From Phycisphaerae bacterium (lineage in GTDB: Bacteria > Planctomycetota > Phycisphaerae > UBA1845 > PWPN01): a DNA stretch of 64,000 nt. Below, piece by piece: positions 33,641 through 43,143 of the stretch. The notes beneath the pieces are model-generated. The model searched no databases. It saw nothing but the letters and a program-made list of their open reading frames with translations, and was not told the DNA's origin. The stretch spans positions 1-64,000 of the forward strand of contig DAOOIV010000015.1 of NCBI GenBank assembly GCA_035384605.1, written 5' to 3'. Numbering within the stretch: the stretch's first letter is position 1; every line of letters begins with the position of its first letter. The translations under genes and the position numbers were made by a program.

Positions 33641-34195
33641 CTACTTCACGATCTTGAGGATCTGTCTGAAGACTTCGGTGCCGGCTTGGCCCATGAGTTC
33701 GAACGTGACGCTTTCGGTCGTGGTGACAATGGCCCCCGCCTGGCGAACTCGCTCGATGGCCATGTCGCGGTCATGGGGCCGCCGCGATCCGACCGCGTCG
33801 GCGCAGAGGTAGGGGGTGTAGCCGAGTCGCAAGAGGTCCAGGGTGGTCTGCATGACGCATACATGGGCTTCGATGCCGATGACAATCACGTTGGGGCGCC
33901 TGAGGGAGGCCAGTTTCTCGACCACGGACTCGACACAAGCACTGAAGCGTATCTTGGTGTAAAGCGGCGCATCGCCAAGGCATTCGAGGAGCGGTTGGCA
34001 AGTGCGGCCGATGCCCTCCGGATACTGCTCCGTCACCACCATCGGCACCTCAAGCACCTTGGCGGCCTCGATGATGCGGCGGCAGGCCTCGACCACGGCG
34101 GTGCTGTCATGAATCGCCGGCAGCAGGCGGTCTTGCAGGTCAACCACCAGCAATAGCGCATTGTCCGGCCGTATCTGGCTGAGAGCACTGGGCAC
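33641..34195 (-). CDS. Isochorismatase-like cysteine hydrolase
   Basis: 184 aa, single alpha/beta domain. The catalytic triad can be placed as the first Asp of VVDLQDRLLPAI, Lys in LYTKIRFSAC and Cys in GIEAHVCVMQT. Bulk family members hydrolyse amides or C-N bonds; the closest layout is the YcaC/nicotinamidase-like group, and the substrate is unknown. The start is GTG at 34195 with GGAGG 9 nt upstream. It is on the same strand as the peptide locus and 112 bp upstream of it; a hairpin lies between, so co-transcription is uncertain. Confidence 0.88.
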   Translation of the reverse strand: MPSALSQIRPDNALLLVVDLQDRLLPAIHDSTAVVEACRRIIEAAKVLEVPMVVTEQYPEGIGRTCQPLLECLGDAPLYTKIRFSACVESVVEKLASLRRPNVIVIGIEAHVCVMQTTLDLLRLGYTPYLCADAVGSRRPHDRDMAIERVRQAGAIVTTTESVTFELMGQAGTEVFRQILKIVK

Positions 34196-34265
34196 GGTTC
34201 GTTTCCTCCGTTTGTCGGCAACACTGTAGGTGCCCGGCGAAGCACAGTCAACGAGTCAGTTGAGC

Positions 34266-34414
34266 GTCGCACGAGGCGGGCGCACCCCTTCAATGGTTGC
34301 ACATGTGTCGACGATCACCGCCGGCAGGAAAGTCGAAATCGCCACCGCCGTCGAGACCTGCCGAGAACGTCCACTTTCGTGCGCGCCAGGGAGCATACCT
34401 TGTCGCACGAGGCG
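34266..34414. repeat. REPIN-like half element (copy 4) inside a 13-bp direct repeat
   Basis: The half element runs from about 34299 (GCACATGTGT) to 34362 (GAGACCTGCC) and includes AAGTCGAAATCGCC, as in the other copies. The 13-mer GTCGCACGAGGCG occurs at 34266-34278 and again at 34402-34414, flanking it. The rest of the 313-bp gap before the fucosidase gene contains only a weak promoter candidate (TTGGGA 34455, GATACA 34479). Confidence 0.6.
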
Positions 34415-34508
34415 CAGCCGGGTCTCTCCTCACCCACTGGACAGCCCGAATCTGTTGGGATAGCCTCTGACCCAATCAGATACACGTGATTATCGAAAGG
34501 GTCGACTC

Positions 34509-35873
34509 ATGAAAGCGTATCAATGTTGTTGTCTGACGGTCTGCTTGCTCTTCCCGCTGTTTGTACAGGGGGCTGAAATGACCAAGGAATCGCCCAAGCT
34601 CAAGGACGAGCGGATACAATGGTGGCTTGAGGCCCGGTTTGGCATGTTTATCCATTGGGGCACTTACTCACTGGCCGCCCGCCACGAGTGGGTGAAAAAC
34701 TACGAGCGAATCCCGACCGACGCGTACCAGAAGTATTTCGACCACTTCGATCCCGACCTCTATGACCCGCAGGAATGGGCCCGGGCGGCCAAGGGCGCGG
34801 GCATGCGCTACTTTGTCATCACGACCAAGCACCACGAGGGCTTCTGCCTGTGGGATTCCAAGTTCACCGACTACAAGGTGACCAACACGCCCTATGGCAA
34901 GGATTTGATCAAGCCGATGGTCGAGGCCTTCCGGGCCGAGGGGCTGCGAGTCGGTTTTTACTACTCGCTGCTCGATTGGCATCACCCCGACTATACGGTC
35001 GACAGTTGCCACCCGATGCGTGACAACAAGGAGGAGCGCGAAAAGAACAAGAATCGGGACATGAAGCGATACGTGGACTACGTCGAGAACCAGTTGCGGG
35101 AATTGCTCACCCAGTTCGGGCCGATCGACTGTCTCTTTGCCGACTTTTCCTTCCCCGGTCCTGACGGCAAGGGCCGAAACGACTGGCAATCCGAGCGACT
35201 GCTCAAGGTTATCCGAGAGTTGCAGCCCGACTGTCTGATCAACGACCGGCTGGATCTTCTCGACCGTCCTGACGGCTGGGACTTCCGAACACCCGAGCAG
35301 TTCATGCCGCGCAGTTGGGTCAGCATGGACGGAATGCGCGTGCCCTGGGAGACCTGTCAGACCTTCAGCGGCTCGTGGGGCTATCACCGCGACGAGGCTA
35401 CCTGGAAGAGTCCGCACCAGCTCATCGTCATGCTCATCGAGACAGTCAGCAAGGGCGGCAACCTGCTGCTCAACGTCGGCCCCACCGCCCGGGGAACGTT
35501 TGATGATCGGGCAATGGAATGCCTGGCCGCCATAGGCGACTGGATGTGGCTTCACAGCCGGTCCATCTACGGCTGCACGGCCGCTCCGGACAATATCAAG
35601 AAGCCTGACAACTGCCTGCTGACTTATAACCCTAAAACCAGGCGGCTCTACGTTCACGTGCTTGTCTGGCCGATGGGCAAGCTTCAGTTCGACGGCATGT
35701 CCGACAAGGTGGCTTATGCCCAACTGCTCAACGATGCCAGCGAGGTGCGATTCAGCACCAATAAGGGTCCGTGGATGGCCGAACAACAGGACGCGGCTGA
35801 CGGAATCACCTTCGACCTGCCCGTCCGCCAGCCGAATGTCGCCGTGCCGGTGATCGAGTTGTATCTGAAGTGA
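34509..35873 (+). CDS. GH29 alpha-L-fucosidase
   Basis: 454 aa with a signal peptide (MKAYQCCCLTVCLLFPLFVQGA). The catalytic barrel carries the family texture: WWLEARFGMFIHWGTYS, FVITTKHHEGFCLWDSKFTDY, GLRVGFYYSLLDWHHPDY and SWGYHRDE, then GGNLLLNVGPTARGTF. The nucleophile is probably Asp212 in LFADFSF, where many relatives have WFDG. The acid/base cannot be fixed by eye. It releases alpha-L-fucose from glycans in the periplasm or outside. It is the first of an overlapping gene set, sharing 4 bp (GTGA) with a possible start of the GH84-like frame. Confidence 0.92.
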   Translation: MKAYQCCCLTVCLLFPLFVQGAEMTKESPKLKDERIQWWLEARFGMFIHWGTYSLAARHEWVKNYERIPTDAYQKYFDHFDPDLYDPQEWARAAKGAGMRYFVITTKHHEGFCLWDSKFTDYKVTNTPYGKDLIKPMVEAFRAEGLRVGFYYSLLDWHHPDYTVDSCHPMRDNKEEREKNKNRDMKRYVDYVENQLRELLTQFGPIDCLFADFSFPGPDGKGRNDWQSERLLKVIRELQPDCLINDRLDLLDRPDGWDFRTPEQFMPRSWVSMDGMRVPWETCQTFSGSWGYHRDEATWKSPHQLIVMLIETVSKGGNLLLNVGPTARGTFDDRAMECLAAIGDWMWLHSRSIYGCTAAPDNIKKPDNCLLTYNPKTRRLYVHVLVWPMGKLQFDGMSDKVAYAQLLNDASEVRFSTNKGPWMAEQQDAADGITFDLPVRQPNVAVPVIELYLK

Positions 35874-35932
35874 ACGCGTGTGATCGAGGCAAGCACAAGC
35901 CAGGGAGTCTCTTTGTACGGAGTCAGAATAGG

Positions 35933-37345
35933 ATGCGACCGACCCGCCATCTGCGTTTGCTCTTGGTTCTGTTTTCCATGTCATTCATGACCGCCGGTGC
36001 TCGATCGGAGACCGCCGTCCCGCTCCTTGGCAGGGGCGATGCCGGCGGTGGTAAGGCCGAGCAGAAGCACGCCTGTCGTCCGGAGATCACCAAGGATTTC
36101 ACCGTCGACTTGCCGGCCGCGAAGCGCCCGCTGCCCGAGCCGCTGCCCGATGGCCGCAAGCCGGGCTTCGCGATCCGCGGCACCAAAGGCTGGATGTGGA
36201 CACCGCAGCAGTACTTGGCCGAAATCCCGACGTTGGTCCGCGCCAAAATGAACTTTCTGATGAACTGCTACCTCAGCATGTGTGACATCGAGCATCACCC
36301 GTGGGGAGACAAGCGCTGCAACCGTTGGTGGGAGCCGCTGCCGGAAGCGAAGAAAGAAGCATACGAGCGGATCGTCCGCGAGTGCCAGAAGGCCGGCATC
36401 GATTTCTGTTTCAGCATGAACCCCAATCTGGGGACCGAGCGCATTCTCGACTACGGCAAGGCCGAGGACATTGACCTCTTGTGGAACCACTATCGTTGGA
36501 TGCAGGGGCTGGGCGTCAAGTGGTTCAACATCGCCTTGGATGATATTTCCGAGGGCATTGATGCCTCCGGACAGGCGCGGGTGGCCAACGAGTTTCTGAA
36601 ACGGCTGCGCGCCGGCGACCCGCATGCCCAGTTGATTGTGTGTCCGACCTGGTACTGGGGCGACGGCACAGACGCCAGGCACCGCCCCTATCTGGAGACG
36701 TTCGCCCGCGAGCTGGACAAGGATATCTACTTGTTCTGGACCGGTGACGCGGTGGTGATCAACCGCATTACCCGCAAGTGTGCGGAGACCTACAAGAGCA
36801 TCGTTAAGCACCGCCTGATTCTGTGGGATAATTATCCGGTGAACGACAACAATCCGACCATGCACCTGGGGCCGGTCTTCGGGCGTGATCCGGACCTTTG
36901 CGAGGTCATCGACGGCTACATGAGCAACCCGTTGTGCAAGCAGAACGAGCTTAATCGTATCCCCCTGTTGACCTGCGCCGACTTCGCCTACAACCCCTGG
37001 GCCTATGATCCCGCGCGCTCGATCGGTCAGGCCATCCTGCATTTCGCCGATGACCCGGCGCAACAGGTCCTGGTCAAGGATCTGGTCGAGGCGTACCCGG
37101 GAATGCTCTACTACGGCAAGGGCACGGGCTTCAACGCGGTTCGCGAGCAGTATGCCCGTATCGCCGCCGCCCCGCATTCCCGATATGTCGCGCGCATGTA
37201 CATCGACTATCTGCACTCGCTGGCCGGCCGGATGGAGAAAGCCTTCCCCGACCGGCTCAAGGCCGAACGGCAGACGGTCATCGATGATATCACCTGGATG
37301 AACCGCGCGTTTGCCGAGAAGTACGGGCCGGAGCAAGCCGAATGA
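35933..37345 (+). CDS. GH84-like beta-N-acetylglucosaminidase domain protein
   Basis: 470 aa with a signal peptide (HLRLLLVLFSMSFMTAGARS). The barrel shows the GH84 hallmarks: a catalytic Asp pair in FNIALDDISEG (Asp203, Asp204), LIVCPTWYWGDG, and LILWDNYPVNDNN. GH84 enzymes remove beta-N-acetylglucosamine by substrate-assisted catalysis. The N-terminal domain typical of NagJ/BtGH84 is short, and the protein is well under the length of many relatives, so substrate may differ. The ATG at 35933 was chosen for the signal peptide; GTG at 35870 overlapping the fucosidase stop is the alternative. Its stop overlaps the next start (ATGA at 37342). Confidence 0.8.
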   Translation: MRPTRHLRLLLVLFSMSFMTAGARSETAVPLLGRGDAGGGKAEQKHACRPEITKDFTVDLPAAKRPLPEPLPDGRKPGFAIRGTKGWMWTPQQYLAEIPTLVRAKMNFLMNCYLSMCDIEHHPWGDKRCNRWWEPLPEAKKEAYERIVRECQKAGIDFCFSMNPNLGTERILDYGKAEDIDLLWNHYRWMQGLGVKWFNIALDDISEGIDASGQARVANEFLKRLRAGDPHAQLIVCPTWYWGDGTDARHRPYLETFARELDKDIYLFWTGDAVVINRITRKCAETYKSIVKHRLILWDNYPVNDNNPTMHLGPVFGRDPDLCEVIDGYMSNPLCKQNELNRIPLLTCADFAYNPWAYDPARSIGQAILHFADDPAQQVLVKDLVEAYPGMLYYGKGTGFNAVREQYARIAAAPHSRYVARMYIDYLHSLAGRMEKAFPDRLKAERQTVIDDITWMNRAFAEKYGPEQAE

Positions 37346-38604
37346 ATGTCGGTGCCGCCCAAGTCGACATCACGCCCGAGCCGGGGTGCGAACTGTCCGG
37401 TTTCGCGGCCCGCACGCAGCCATCGATCGGCGTGCTCGACCGACTGTACGCCAAGTGTCTGTACGTGACGGATGGCACCGAGCGACTGCTTTGGATCAAC
37501 GTGGATCTGATCGGCCTACTGCGGGAATTCGTCACCGAGTTCCGCGAGTGGGCGGGTGGAAAGCTGGGTCTGAAAGCTTCTCAGGTGATGATCTCGGCGA
37601 TCCACACGCATTCCGGGCCGGCAACGGTCGAGATTTCCGAAGCGGGGCGGTACGACCCGGCATACGTGCGATTCCTGCGAGCCAGGCTCGAAGAAGTAGC
37701 ACAAGCGGCGGTTCAAAACACGGCCGCCTGTGTGCCGGTCTTCGTTGAGGGCCGATGCGACCTGGCCGTCGATCGGCGCAAAAAAGCTTCGGCCCGGACC
37801 GATCCTCGCGTGGCGGCGTTCGGCTGGCGGCGCGATGACGGGAGTTTCATCGGTGCAATCACCAACTACGCGATGCACGCCGTGGCACTGGGGCCGAGCA
37901 ACCGCATGATCAGTGCCGACCTGCCGGGCCGCACGGCCGCGATCGTGTCCGAACGGCTGCCCGGCCGTCCGATCGTGCTGGCCACCAACGGGGCCTGCGG
38001 CAACCTCAACCCGCCGTACGAGAACATCACTTCCGAACAACTGTCGGTATGGGGCGGACAGGTGGCCGACGCCGTGTCGGGTTTGTTGCCCGGGGCTGCA
38101 CCGCTGACCGATTGCACCCTGAGGCTGGCCTCGCGCGTGGTGCCGATCGCATTGGACGTGTTGACTGTTGATCAGATCGACAGCATAGCCGACCGCTACA
38201 TCGGCCATGCCGGCAGTGTCGGCGAGTGGGGTGACCGCTATACGCGCGCGCTTGAGAAGTGGCGTCGACTGCGAATCGAGGAGGTACGAAGCGGGCAGTG
38301 CGCCGCCACCGCGGACATGGAAATCTTCGCTGTGAGACTCGGCCCGGCAGTGATGGTTGGCGTGAACGCGGAGGTTTTCAGTACGTTCACCGACCTCGTC
38401 CGCCAGGCCACCGGACGCAGCGTGTACACGGTCGGCTACGCAAACGGCGTGCGCGGGTACCTGCCGACGAAGGCCGCCTACGATGAAGGCGGTTATGAAG
38501 TCGAGACTGCTCACTTCTTCTATAATAGCTTCCGCTTCAAGCCCGGTGGTCTGGAACACCTGGCCGATGAAGCTGTTCAACTGGTGCGTTCGTTGTTTGC
38601 CTGA
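37342..38604 (+). CDS. Neutral/alkaline ceramidase-like protein
   Basis: 420 aa. The start MNVGAAQVDITPEPGCELSGFAAR is the family's N-terminal motif. ISAIHTHSGP supplies metal ligands, YAMHAVALGPSNRMISADLPG supplies the next His and the substrate region, and TNGACGNLNP follows. True ceramidases split ceramide to sphingosine and fatty acid; many bacterial relatives with this core have unknown substrates and this one is shorter. No signal peptide is visible, unlike its neighbours. It overlaps the GH84-like gene by 4 bp, so the two are co-translated. Confidence 0.8.
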   Translation: MNVGAAQVDITPEPGCELSGFAARTQPSIGVLDRLYAKCLYVTDGTERLLWINVDLIGLLREFVTEFREWAGGKLGLKASQVMISAIHTHSGPATVEISEAGRYDPAYVRFLRARLEEVAQAAVQNTAACVPVFVEGRCDLAVDRRKKASARTDPRVAAFGWRRDDGSFIGAITNYAMHAVALGPSNRMISADLPGRTAAIVSERLPGRPIVLATNGACGNLNPPYENITSEQLSVWGGQVADAVSGLLPGAAPLTDCTLRLASRVVPIALDVLTVDQIDSIADRYIGHAGSVGEWGDRYTRALEKWRRLRIEEVRSGQCAATADMEIFAVRLGPAVMVGVNAEVFSTFTDLVRQATGRSVYTVGYANGVRGYLPTKAAYDEGGYEVETAHFFYNSFRFKPGGLEHLADEAVQLVRSLFA

Positions 38605-38682
38605 GCGAGCCTGGGTGCTGAGGTTCGACAGCCTTGTTGACGATCGCGTTCTCGGCCGGCAGCTTCTGAGAAAGGTCCTACC

Positions 38683-41600
38683 ATGAACACCATGACTATT
38701 CTTCTACTGGTTGCCTTCGCGGCGGTTCTATGCCTCATGTCACCAGCGGCCCTTATCGCCGGCGAGGGTGAGCCAATGGACCTCGCCGAGTTCGGCCAAT
38801 GGATGATTTGGACCGGTGAGAAGCTTGATCAGCCGGTCGCTGTGAAATCCCTGACGGACGCCCCGGAGAGCGCACAGGCGGTCGGCGTGCAGTGGGACGA
38901 CCCTCGCGACGTGCGGGAGATCATGGCGGAGTTTGACGGCGACGCGCCGAACGATGTCGTCGTCGAATACTGGTTTCGCACATGGCCGCCGCCTCCGCCG
39001 AGCATGCCCAATATCGAAGATGAGATCGACGACCCGTGGCAAGGCAAGTGGCTACCGGCGGACATCAAGACGCGGATCGAGGGCAGGCGGTGTGTTTTCA
39101 CGTTTGACGCTCTGGGCGAAGAAAACCCGCGGGCAGAAAACCTGCCGGGGGTGACCTACCGGCGGACGCTCAAGGTTCGTCTGGTTTTACCAAAGGGCTC
39201 GTCGAGATTGCAGTCCCTGGCCGTTCATTCCGATTCCGTGCTCAAACCGCTGGCCGTGCGCGTCCAATTGGGGTGCGACCGGAAGGGTGAGACGGTTTGG
39301 TCGGGCAATGTGGAGGTGTTCAACGGCAGGCTGGAGAGCGTGAGCCCGTGGCAATTCGAGGAACGTGACCGCTTCGAATCTCCGGCTTCGTGGAAAGACG
39401 TTCGCGTCGGCGACAAGCCCAAGGGTTTTGTGGTAAAGCTTTTGGAGACGGAGTCGCAGCTTCGCGGTTCGAACGACATCACTGTCGTAACCGTTCGGGC
39501 GATGATGCGGGTGGGCGACCAATTGATGCCGCGTACGTTTTCGTTCAGCACCCGCGACCTGGCCGACGGACCTATCTACGTTCCCGACATGAACGCGTAT
39601 GTCACCAAGGCGGATGATCCGAAGCCGTTTGACATCACCGTTTTCGAGAAAGGCGGAAAGATCCGCGATCTGATCCCGCTTGAGCCGGAACAGTCATACG
39701 AGCGGGCAACGAAGGAAATCCCGCCGCAGGATCCCTGGGTTCGCCAGCACGGCGACATGGTCTACCTAGTCGCGGCTGCCGATTCGAGCTGGCAGAAGTT
39801 CGCCGTCCGATATGACGGTAACATCTTCATCTCCCGGTCATGCACGAAGGCGTTCGGCGCCGAGGCCAAGCGGCTTAAGTGGCCTGGTGACAGCATCCAC
39901 TTCTGGATTGGCACGGGAGCCACGCCCTATTTCCGCGAGGACCACAAGGGCAGCATGGCGGTGGCCGAGGAGAACCTGCCGATCATGATCAACCGGTGGG
40001 AGCGAAAAGGCCTGCAATACGAACAAGAGTCGTTCGCCACGCTGCTCGAAGGTCCGCTGGACCCCAACGACCCGGCGCGCGACGAACAGACCCCGGCCGT
40101 GCTAATGATCAAACTGACCGCCCGCAACTCCGGCCGCGAGCCGAGAGCTTCGCAGCTCTGGTTCCAAACCAGGCCTGACAGCCCGTTCGAGATCTCTGGA
40201 AAGCGAATCATCGCTAAACTGGGGGACGACCCGACGAAAACCGAGCGAGTTCTCCGGGCGATCATCTCTTGCCCCTCTGGGACAGAGACGAAACTGGAGC
40301 GGGTGGAGAAGCTTCCGTCGGAAGCAGTCAATGCAGTGGCCTGCCGGTTCGAGGTCACGGCCGGTGGATCGCAGGTGTTCTACTTGGCAATCCCGTTCGT
40401 TTCCGATGTTGCCGGCGCTGATGCCGACAAGCTGGAAGCGCTCAGCTATGACGCCGAACGCAGACGCGTGGCCGACTACTGGCGTTCGATGATCCAGCGA
40501 ACCACGCGTTTCAGCACACCGGAACCGAAATTCAACTATTTGTCGCGCTTTGTTGTGCCGCACATTCACATCAGCACGACGAAGGACCCCAAGAGCGGGC
40601 TGTATATGGTTCCGGCCGCCAGCTACTGCTATCGCGTGTACGCCAACGAGGCGTGCTTCCAGGCGATGCTGCTCGATGCTCTCGGCGACACCAAACGGGC
40701 GGGGCAGTATCTCGACACTTTCGTCGCCCTCCAGGGCAGCCGGATGTTCCGCGGCGCGTACACGCCGTCCAACGACGGCGTCTATCACGGGGCGAAAGTG
40801 AACAAGGAATACGACTACACCGCCCACGAGTACAACCTTGACCACGGCACCGTGTTGTGGTCGCTGGCCCGGCATTACAAGTACACCCGTGACAAGGCAT
40901 GGCTTGAAAAGACGCTGCCGAGCATGTTCAAGGCGGTCGAGTGGATCGAGCGGCAGCGCAAGGCGACCATGCACGAGGATATCCACGGGCGCCGGCCGAT
41001 CGAGTACGGTCTGTTGCCGCCCGGGCACCTCGAAGACAACGCGGACTGGGGCTACTGGTTCAGTGTGAATGCTTACTGCGTGGCGGGCATGACCGAGATG
41101 GCCAGGGCGATGGCCGACATAGGCCATCCTGACGCGGAAAAGATCGCCCGACAGGCTGCGGGATACTGCGAAGACCTGCGATCCTCGGTGATTCGCACCG
41201 CCGAGATCTCACCGGTGGTCAAGATGCGCGACGGCACCTATTCGCCGTACATCGCGACGAGAGCCCGGCAGCGGTTCCGGCAGTTTGGCCCGCTTCAGGC
41301 CGAGTTCTACAGCCGTTACGGCAAGCCGGAGGACGTGCTGCCGTGTTTCAGGCTCTCAGGCACGCGTGAGGTGCTCTACGGGCCGATCATCCTGCTGGAT
41401 CTGGGAATGTTTGAGCCGAACGACGTAGTTGCCGATTGGATCTTGGACGATTGGGAGGACAACCTCACGCTCTCGGGCGAGCGGCGGTTCAATGTGCACG
41501 GGATCACCGACGAGAGGCTCTGGTTCAGCCAGGGTGGGATGGTCTGGCAATCGAACCTGCAGAACCCGATCCAGATGTACCTGAAGCGCAACGAGGTGCC

Positions 41601-42096
41601 GGCGGCCATTCGCAACATCTACAACAACTTCGTCGCTTGCCTCTACCCCGACGTTAACACCCTGACCGAGGAATACCGCATGTGGGGCCGGGCCAGCGGG
41701 CCGTTCTACAAGAGCCCCGATGAGGCCCGGTTCGTGAATCGGTTGCGTGACATGCTGGTGCTGGAGTCGGGCGATGACCTGTGGCTGGCCTCGGGCACGC
41801 CTCGCCGCTGGCTGGCGTCGAAAGAGGGCATCCGCGTCGATGAGATCAACTCGTATTTCGGCCCGCTGGCCTTCACGATGCACGCCGGCGACGAGCCGAA
41901 CACGGTGGTGGCCACGGTCCGACCTCCGACCCGCAACGCGCCGAAGGAAGTCTGGCTCTACGTTCGCGTGCCCGATGCTAAACGAATCAGGAAGGTCGAG
42001 ATCAACGGCAAGGAGTGGACGGACGTCGATCCAAAACACGAGCGAATCCGGCTGCCGAAGACCGGCGAGGTCGTCAACGTGATTGTGCAGTATTGA
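38683..42096 (+). CDS. Large secreted six-hairpin-glycosidase-like protein
   Basis: 1137 aa with a signal peptide (MTILLLVAFAAVLCLMSPAALIAG). The N-terminal 580 residues are beta-rich. From about 610 to 990 the sequence has (alpha/alpha) barrel texture, with YCYRVYANEACFQAMLLDAL, YDYTAHEYNLDHGTVLWSL, LPPGHLEDNADWGYWFSVN and RRFNVHGITDERLWFSQGG. A C-terminal beta domain ends in IRLPKTGEVVNVIVQY. The barrel resembles alpha-L-rhamnosidase or other six-hairpin glycosidases, but no named family motif is certain. It lies 78 bp after the ceramidase-like gene and probably belongs to the same unit. Glu residues in HEDIHGRRPIEYG or GHLEDNADW are candidate catalytic acids. Confidence 0.7.
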   Translation: MNTMTILLLVAFAAVLCLMSPAALIAGEGEPMDLAEFGQWMIWTGEKLDQPVAVKSLTDAPESAQAVGVQWDDPRDVREIMAEFDGDAPNDVVVEYWFRTWPPPPPSMPNIEDEIDDPWQGKWLPADIKTRIEGRRCVFTFDALGEENPRAENLPGVTYRRTLKVRLVLPKGSSRLQSLAVHSDSVLKPLAVRVQLGCDRKGETVWSGNVEVFNGRLESVSPWQFEERDRFESPASWKDVRVGDKPKGFVVKLLETESQLRGSNDITVVTVRAMMRVGDQLMPRTFSFSTRDLADGPIYVPDMNAYVTKADDPKPFDITVFEKGGKIRDLIPLEPEQSYERATKEIPPQDPWVRQHGDMVYLVAAADSSWQKFAVRYDGNIFISRSCTKAFGAEAKRLKWPGDSIHFWIGTGATPYFREDHKGSMAVAEENLPIMINRWERKGLQYEQESFATLLEGPLDPNDPARDEQTPAVLMIKLTARNSGREPRASQLWFQTRPDSPFEISGKRIIAKLGDDPTKTERVLRAIISCPSGTETKLERVEKLPSEAVNAVACRFEVTAGGSQVFYLAIPFVSDVAGADADKLEALSYDAERRRVADYWRSMIQRTTRFSTPEPKFNYLSRFVVPHIHISTTKDPKSGLYMVPAASYCYRVYANEACFQAMLLDALGDTKRAGQYLDTFVALQGSRMFRGAYTPSNDGVYHGAKVNKEYDYTAHEYNLDHGTVLWSLARHYKYTRDKAWLEKTLPSMFKAVEWIERQRKATMHEDIHGRRPIEYGLLPPGHLEDNADWGYWFSVNAYCVAGMTEMARAMADIGHPDAEKIARQAAGYCEDLRSSVIRTAEISPVVKMRDGTYSPYIATRARQRFRQFGPLQAEFYSRYGKPEDVLPCFRLSGTREVLYGPIILLDLGMFEPNDVVADWILDDWEDNLTLSGERRFNVHGITDERLWFSQGGMVWQSNLQNPIQMYLKRNEVPAAIRNIYNNFVACLYPDVNTLTEEYRMWGRASGPFYKSPDEARFVNRLRDMLVLESGDDLWLASGTPRRWLASKEGIRVDEINSYFGPLAFTMHAGDEPNTVVATVRPPTRNAPKEVWLYVRVPDAKRIRKVEINGKEWTDVDPKHERIRLPKTGEVVNVIVQY

Positions 42097-42188
42097 GCGC
42101 GAGCGATGTGCATTCGGCTTGCTCGGCGGTTTGTGAATCTGACAGTGACGCAGAAGTCACGAGTTGATCGCCAAGGCCCTTCCATGCC

Positions 42189-43007
42189 CTAGTCAAAGAG
42201 CGTGGGCAGATCGGGAACACGTGTCTTCTCCAGTTTCGGATAGAACACTCCAATGACGATCCACGACTTCGGATGGCTGAGAACGGTACCCACATAGAAG
42301 TGGGTATCCTTGTCGGGGGCGCATAGCCCGTCGAGGAACTTGCTACGAACCCCTTGGGCTGCCTCCGCCTCGGTCGCGCCTTTGTCGCGAAGATTCCAAA
42401 ACAGGGCGCCGACTTCCCAGTCCTCTATCATCATCTCATGGTTTCGCCTGCACCTCGGGTCGTCGCACTCGAAGCGGTAACGAAACTTGAACGGCACTTT
42501 TCGAGGCGGCTCCTTGCTGACCGTGCGTTCATCCCATATCCGAGCCTGTCGCATTGCCGCTTGGAATGCAGGTTTCCATTCGCGGTCGTCGGGCGCGATG
42601 ATCAAGTCGTTGACCTTCTTTGGACGAAAGATGCCCAGCGAGGTCTGGTCCGCCTCCTGCCTCGCTTGGAGTTCCTCCATCGACTGGGCCTTTTTCTTCA
42701 GGACATATTTCGCCCGTTCTGACCAGTCGCCATTTCGAGTTGGTATCGGCTTCCCGATAACCTTTAGAGTATCGGGCCTGGGCCGGTAGCTCTCCTTTCG
42801 GACGTCTCGACCGGTGTGTTTGTCCGCATCGACCTCGATCCACTGGTACTTCCGGTATTGCTGGGTGTACGGCAAGTCGCGGAAATTGATGGGATAGAGC
42901 CGGATGAAGTCGCCGTTTTCCGTTACGCCGGCAGTACAGACCAGCTCATCATACTTCGCCGAAGGAATCGGGTAGGTCTTGACCGTAATGAGAAGGCGAA
43001 TGACCAA
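42189..43007 (-). CDS. Conserved-looking protein of unknown function
   Basis: 272 aa from a TTG at 43007, with GGAG about 10 nt upstream. It starts with a short beta-rich part (IRLLITVKTYPIPSAKYDELVCTAGV) followed by DFIRLYPINFRDLPYTQQYRKYQWIEVD. The middle is basic and may be helical. A Cys/His cluster CDDPRCRRNHEMMIEDWEV could bind a metal. The C-terminus GTVLSHPKSWIVIGVFYPK is beta-like. I do not recognise the family with confidence. No signal peptide or membrane segment is present. It is divergent from a DUF488 gene, 136 bp away, and the two may share a promoter region. Confidence 0.7.
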   Translation of the reverse strand: MVIRLLITVKTYPIPSAKYDELVCTAGVTENGDFIRLYPINFRDLPYTQQYRKYQWIEVDADKHTGRDVRKESYRPRPDTLKVIGKPIPTRNGDWSERAKYVLKKKAQSMEELQARQEADQTSLGIFRPKKVNDLIIAPDDREWKPAFQAAMRQARIWDERTVSKEPPRKVPFKFRYRFECDDPRCRRNHEMMIEDWEVGALFWNLRDKGATEAEAAQGVRSKFLDGLCAPDKDTHFYVGTVLSHPKSWIVIGVFYPKLEKTRVPDLPTLFD

Positions 43008-43143
43008 AGGGCATAGTCTCCGGACGAAAAACAGATCATCTGATGAATTAACGCCACGATTAACTTATCGAGGACTGGGCAAGAACGCAATCGCGACGAG
43101 TGTTGCCCAGCCCTTGCGGTCGAGGCTAGAATAGGAGAGTCTC

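Noticed and set aside
34668..35984. A 438-aa minus-strand frame opposite the fucosidase gene
   Set aside because: Shadow frame; the GH29 gene on the other strand explains the sequence fully.
35981..37336. A 451-aa minus-strand frame opposite the GH84-like gene
   Set aside because: Shadow frame with no domain; the plus strand has a signal peptide and catalytic motifs.
38519..38530. TATAATAG promoter-like box
   Set aside because: It lies inside the ceramidase-like coding sequence and no gene starts at a suitable distance with a matching -35.
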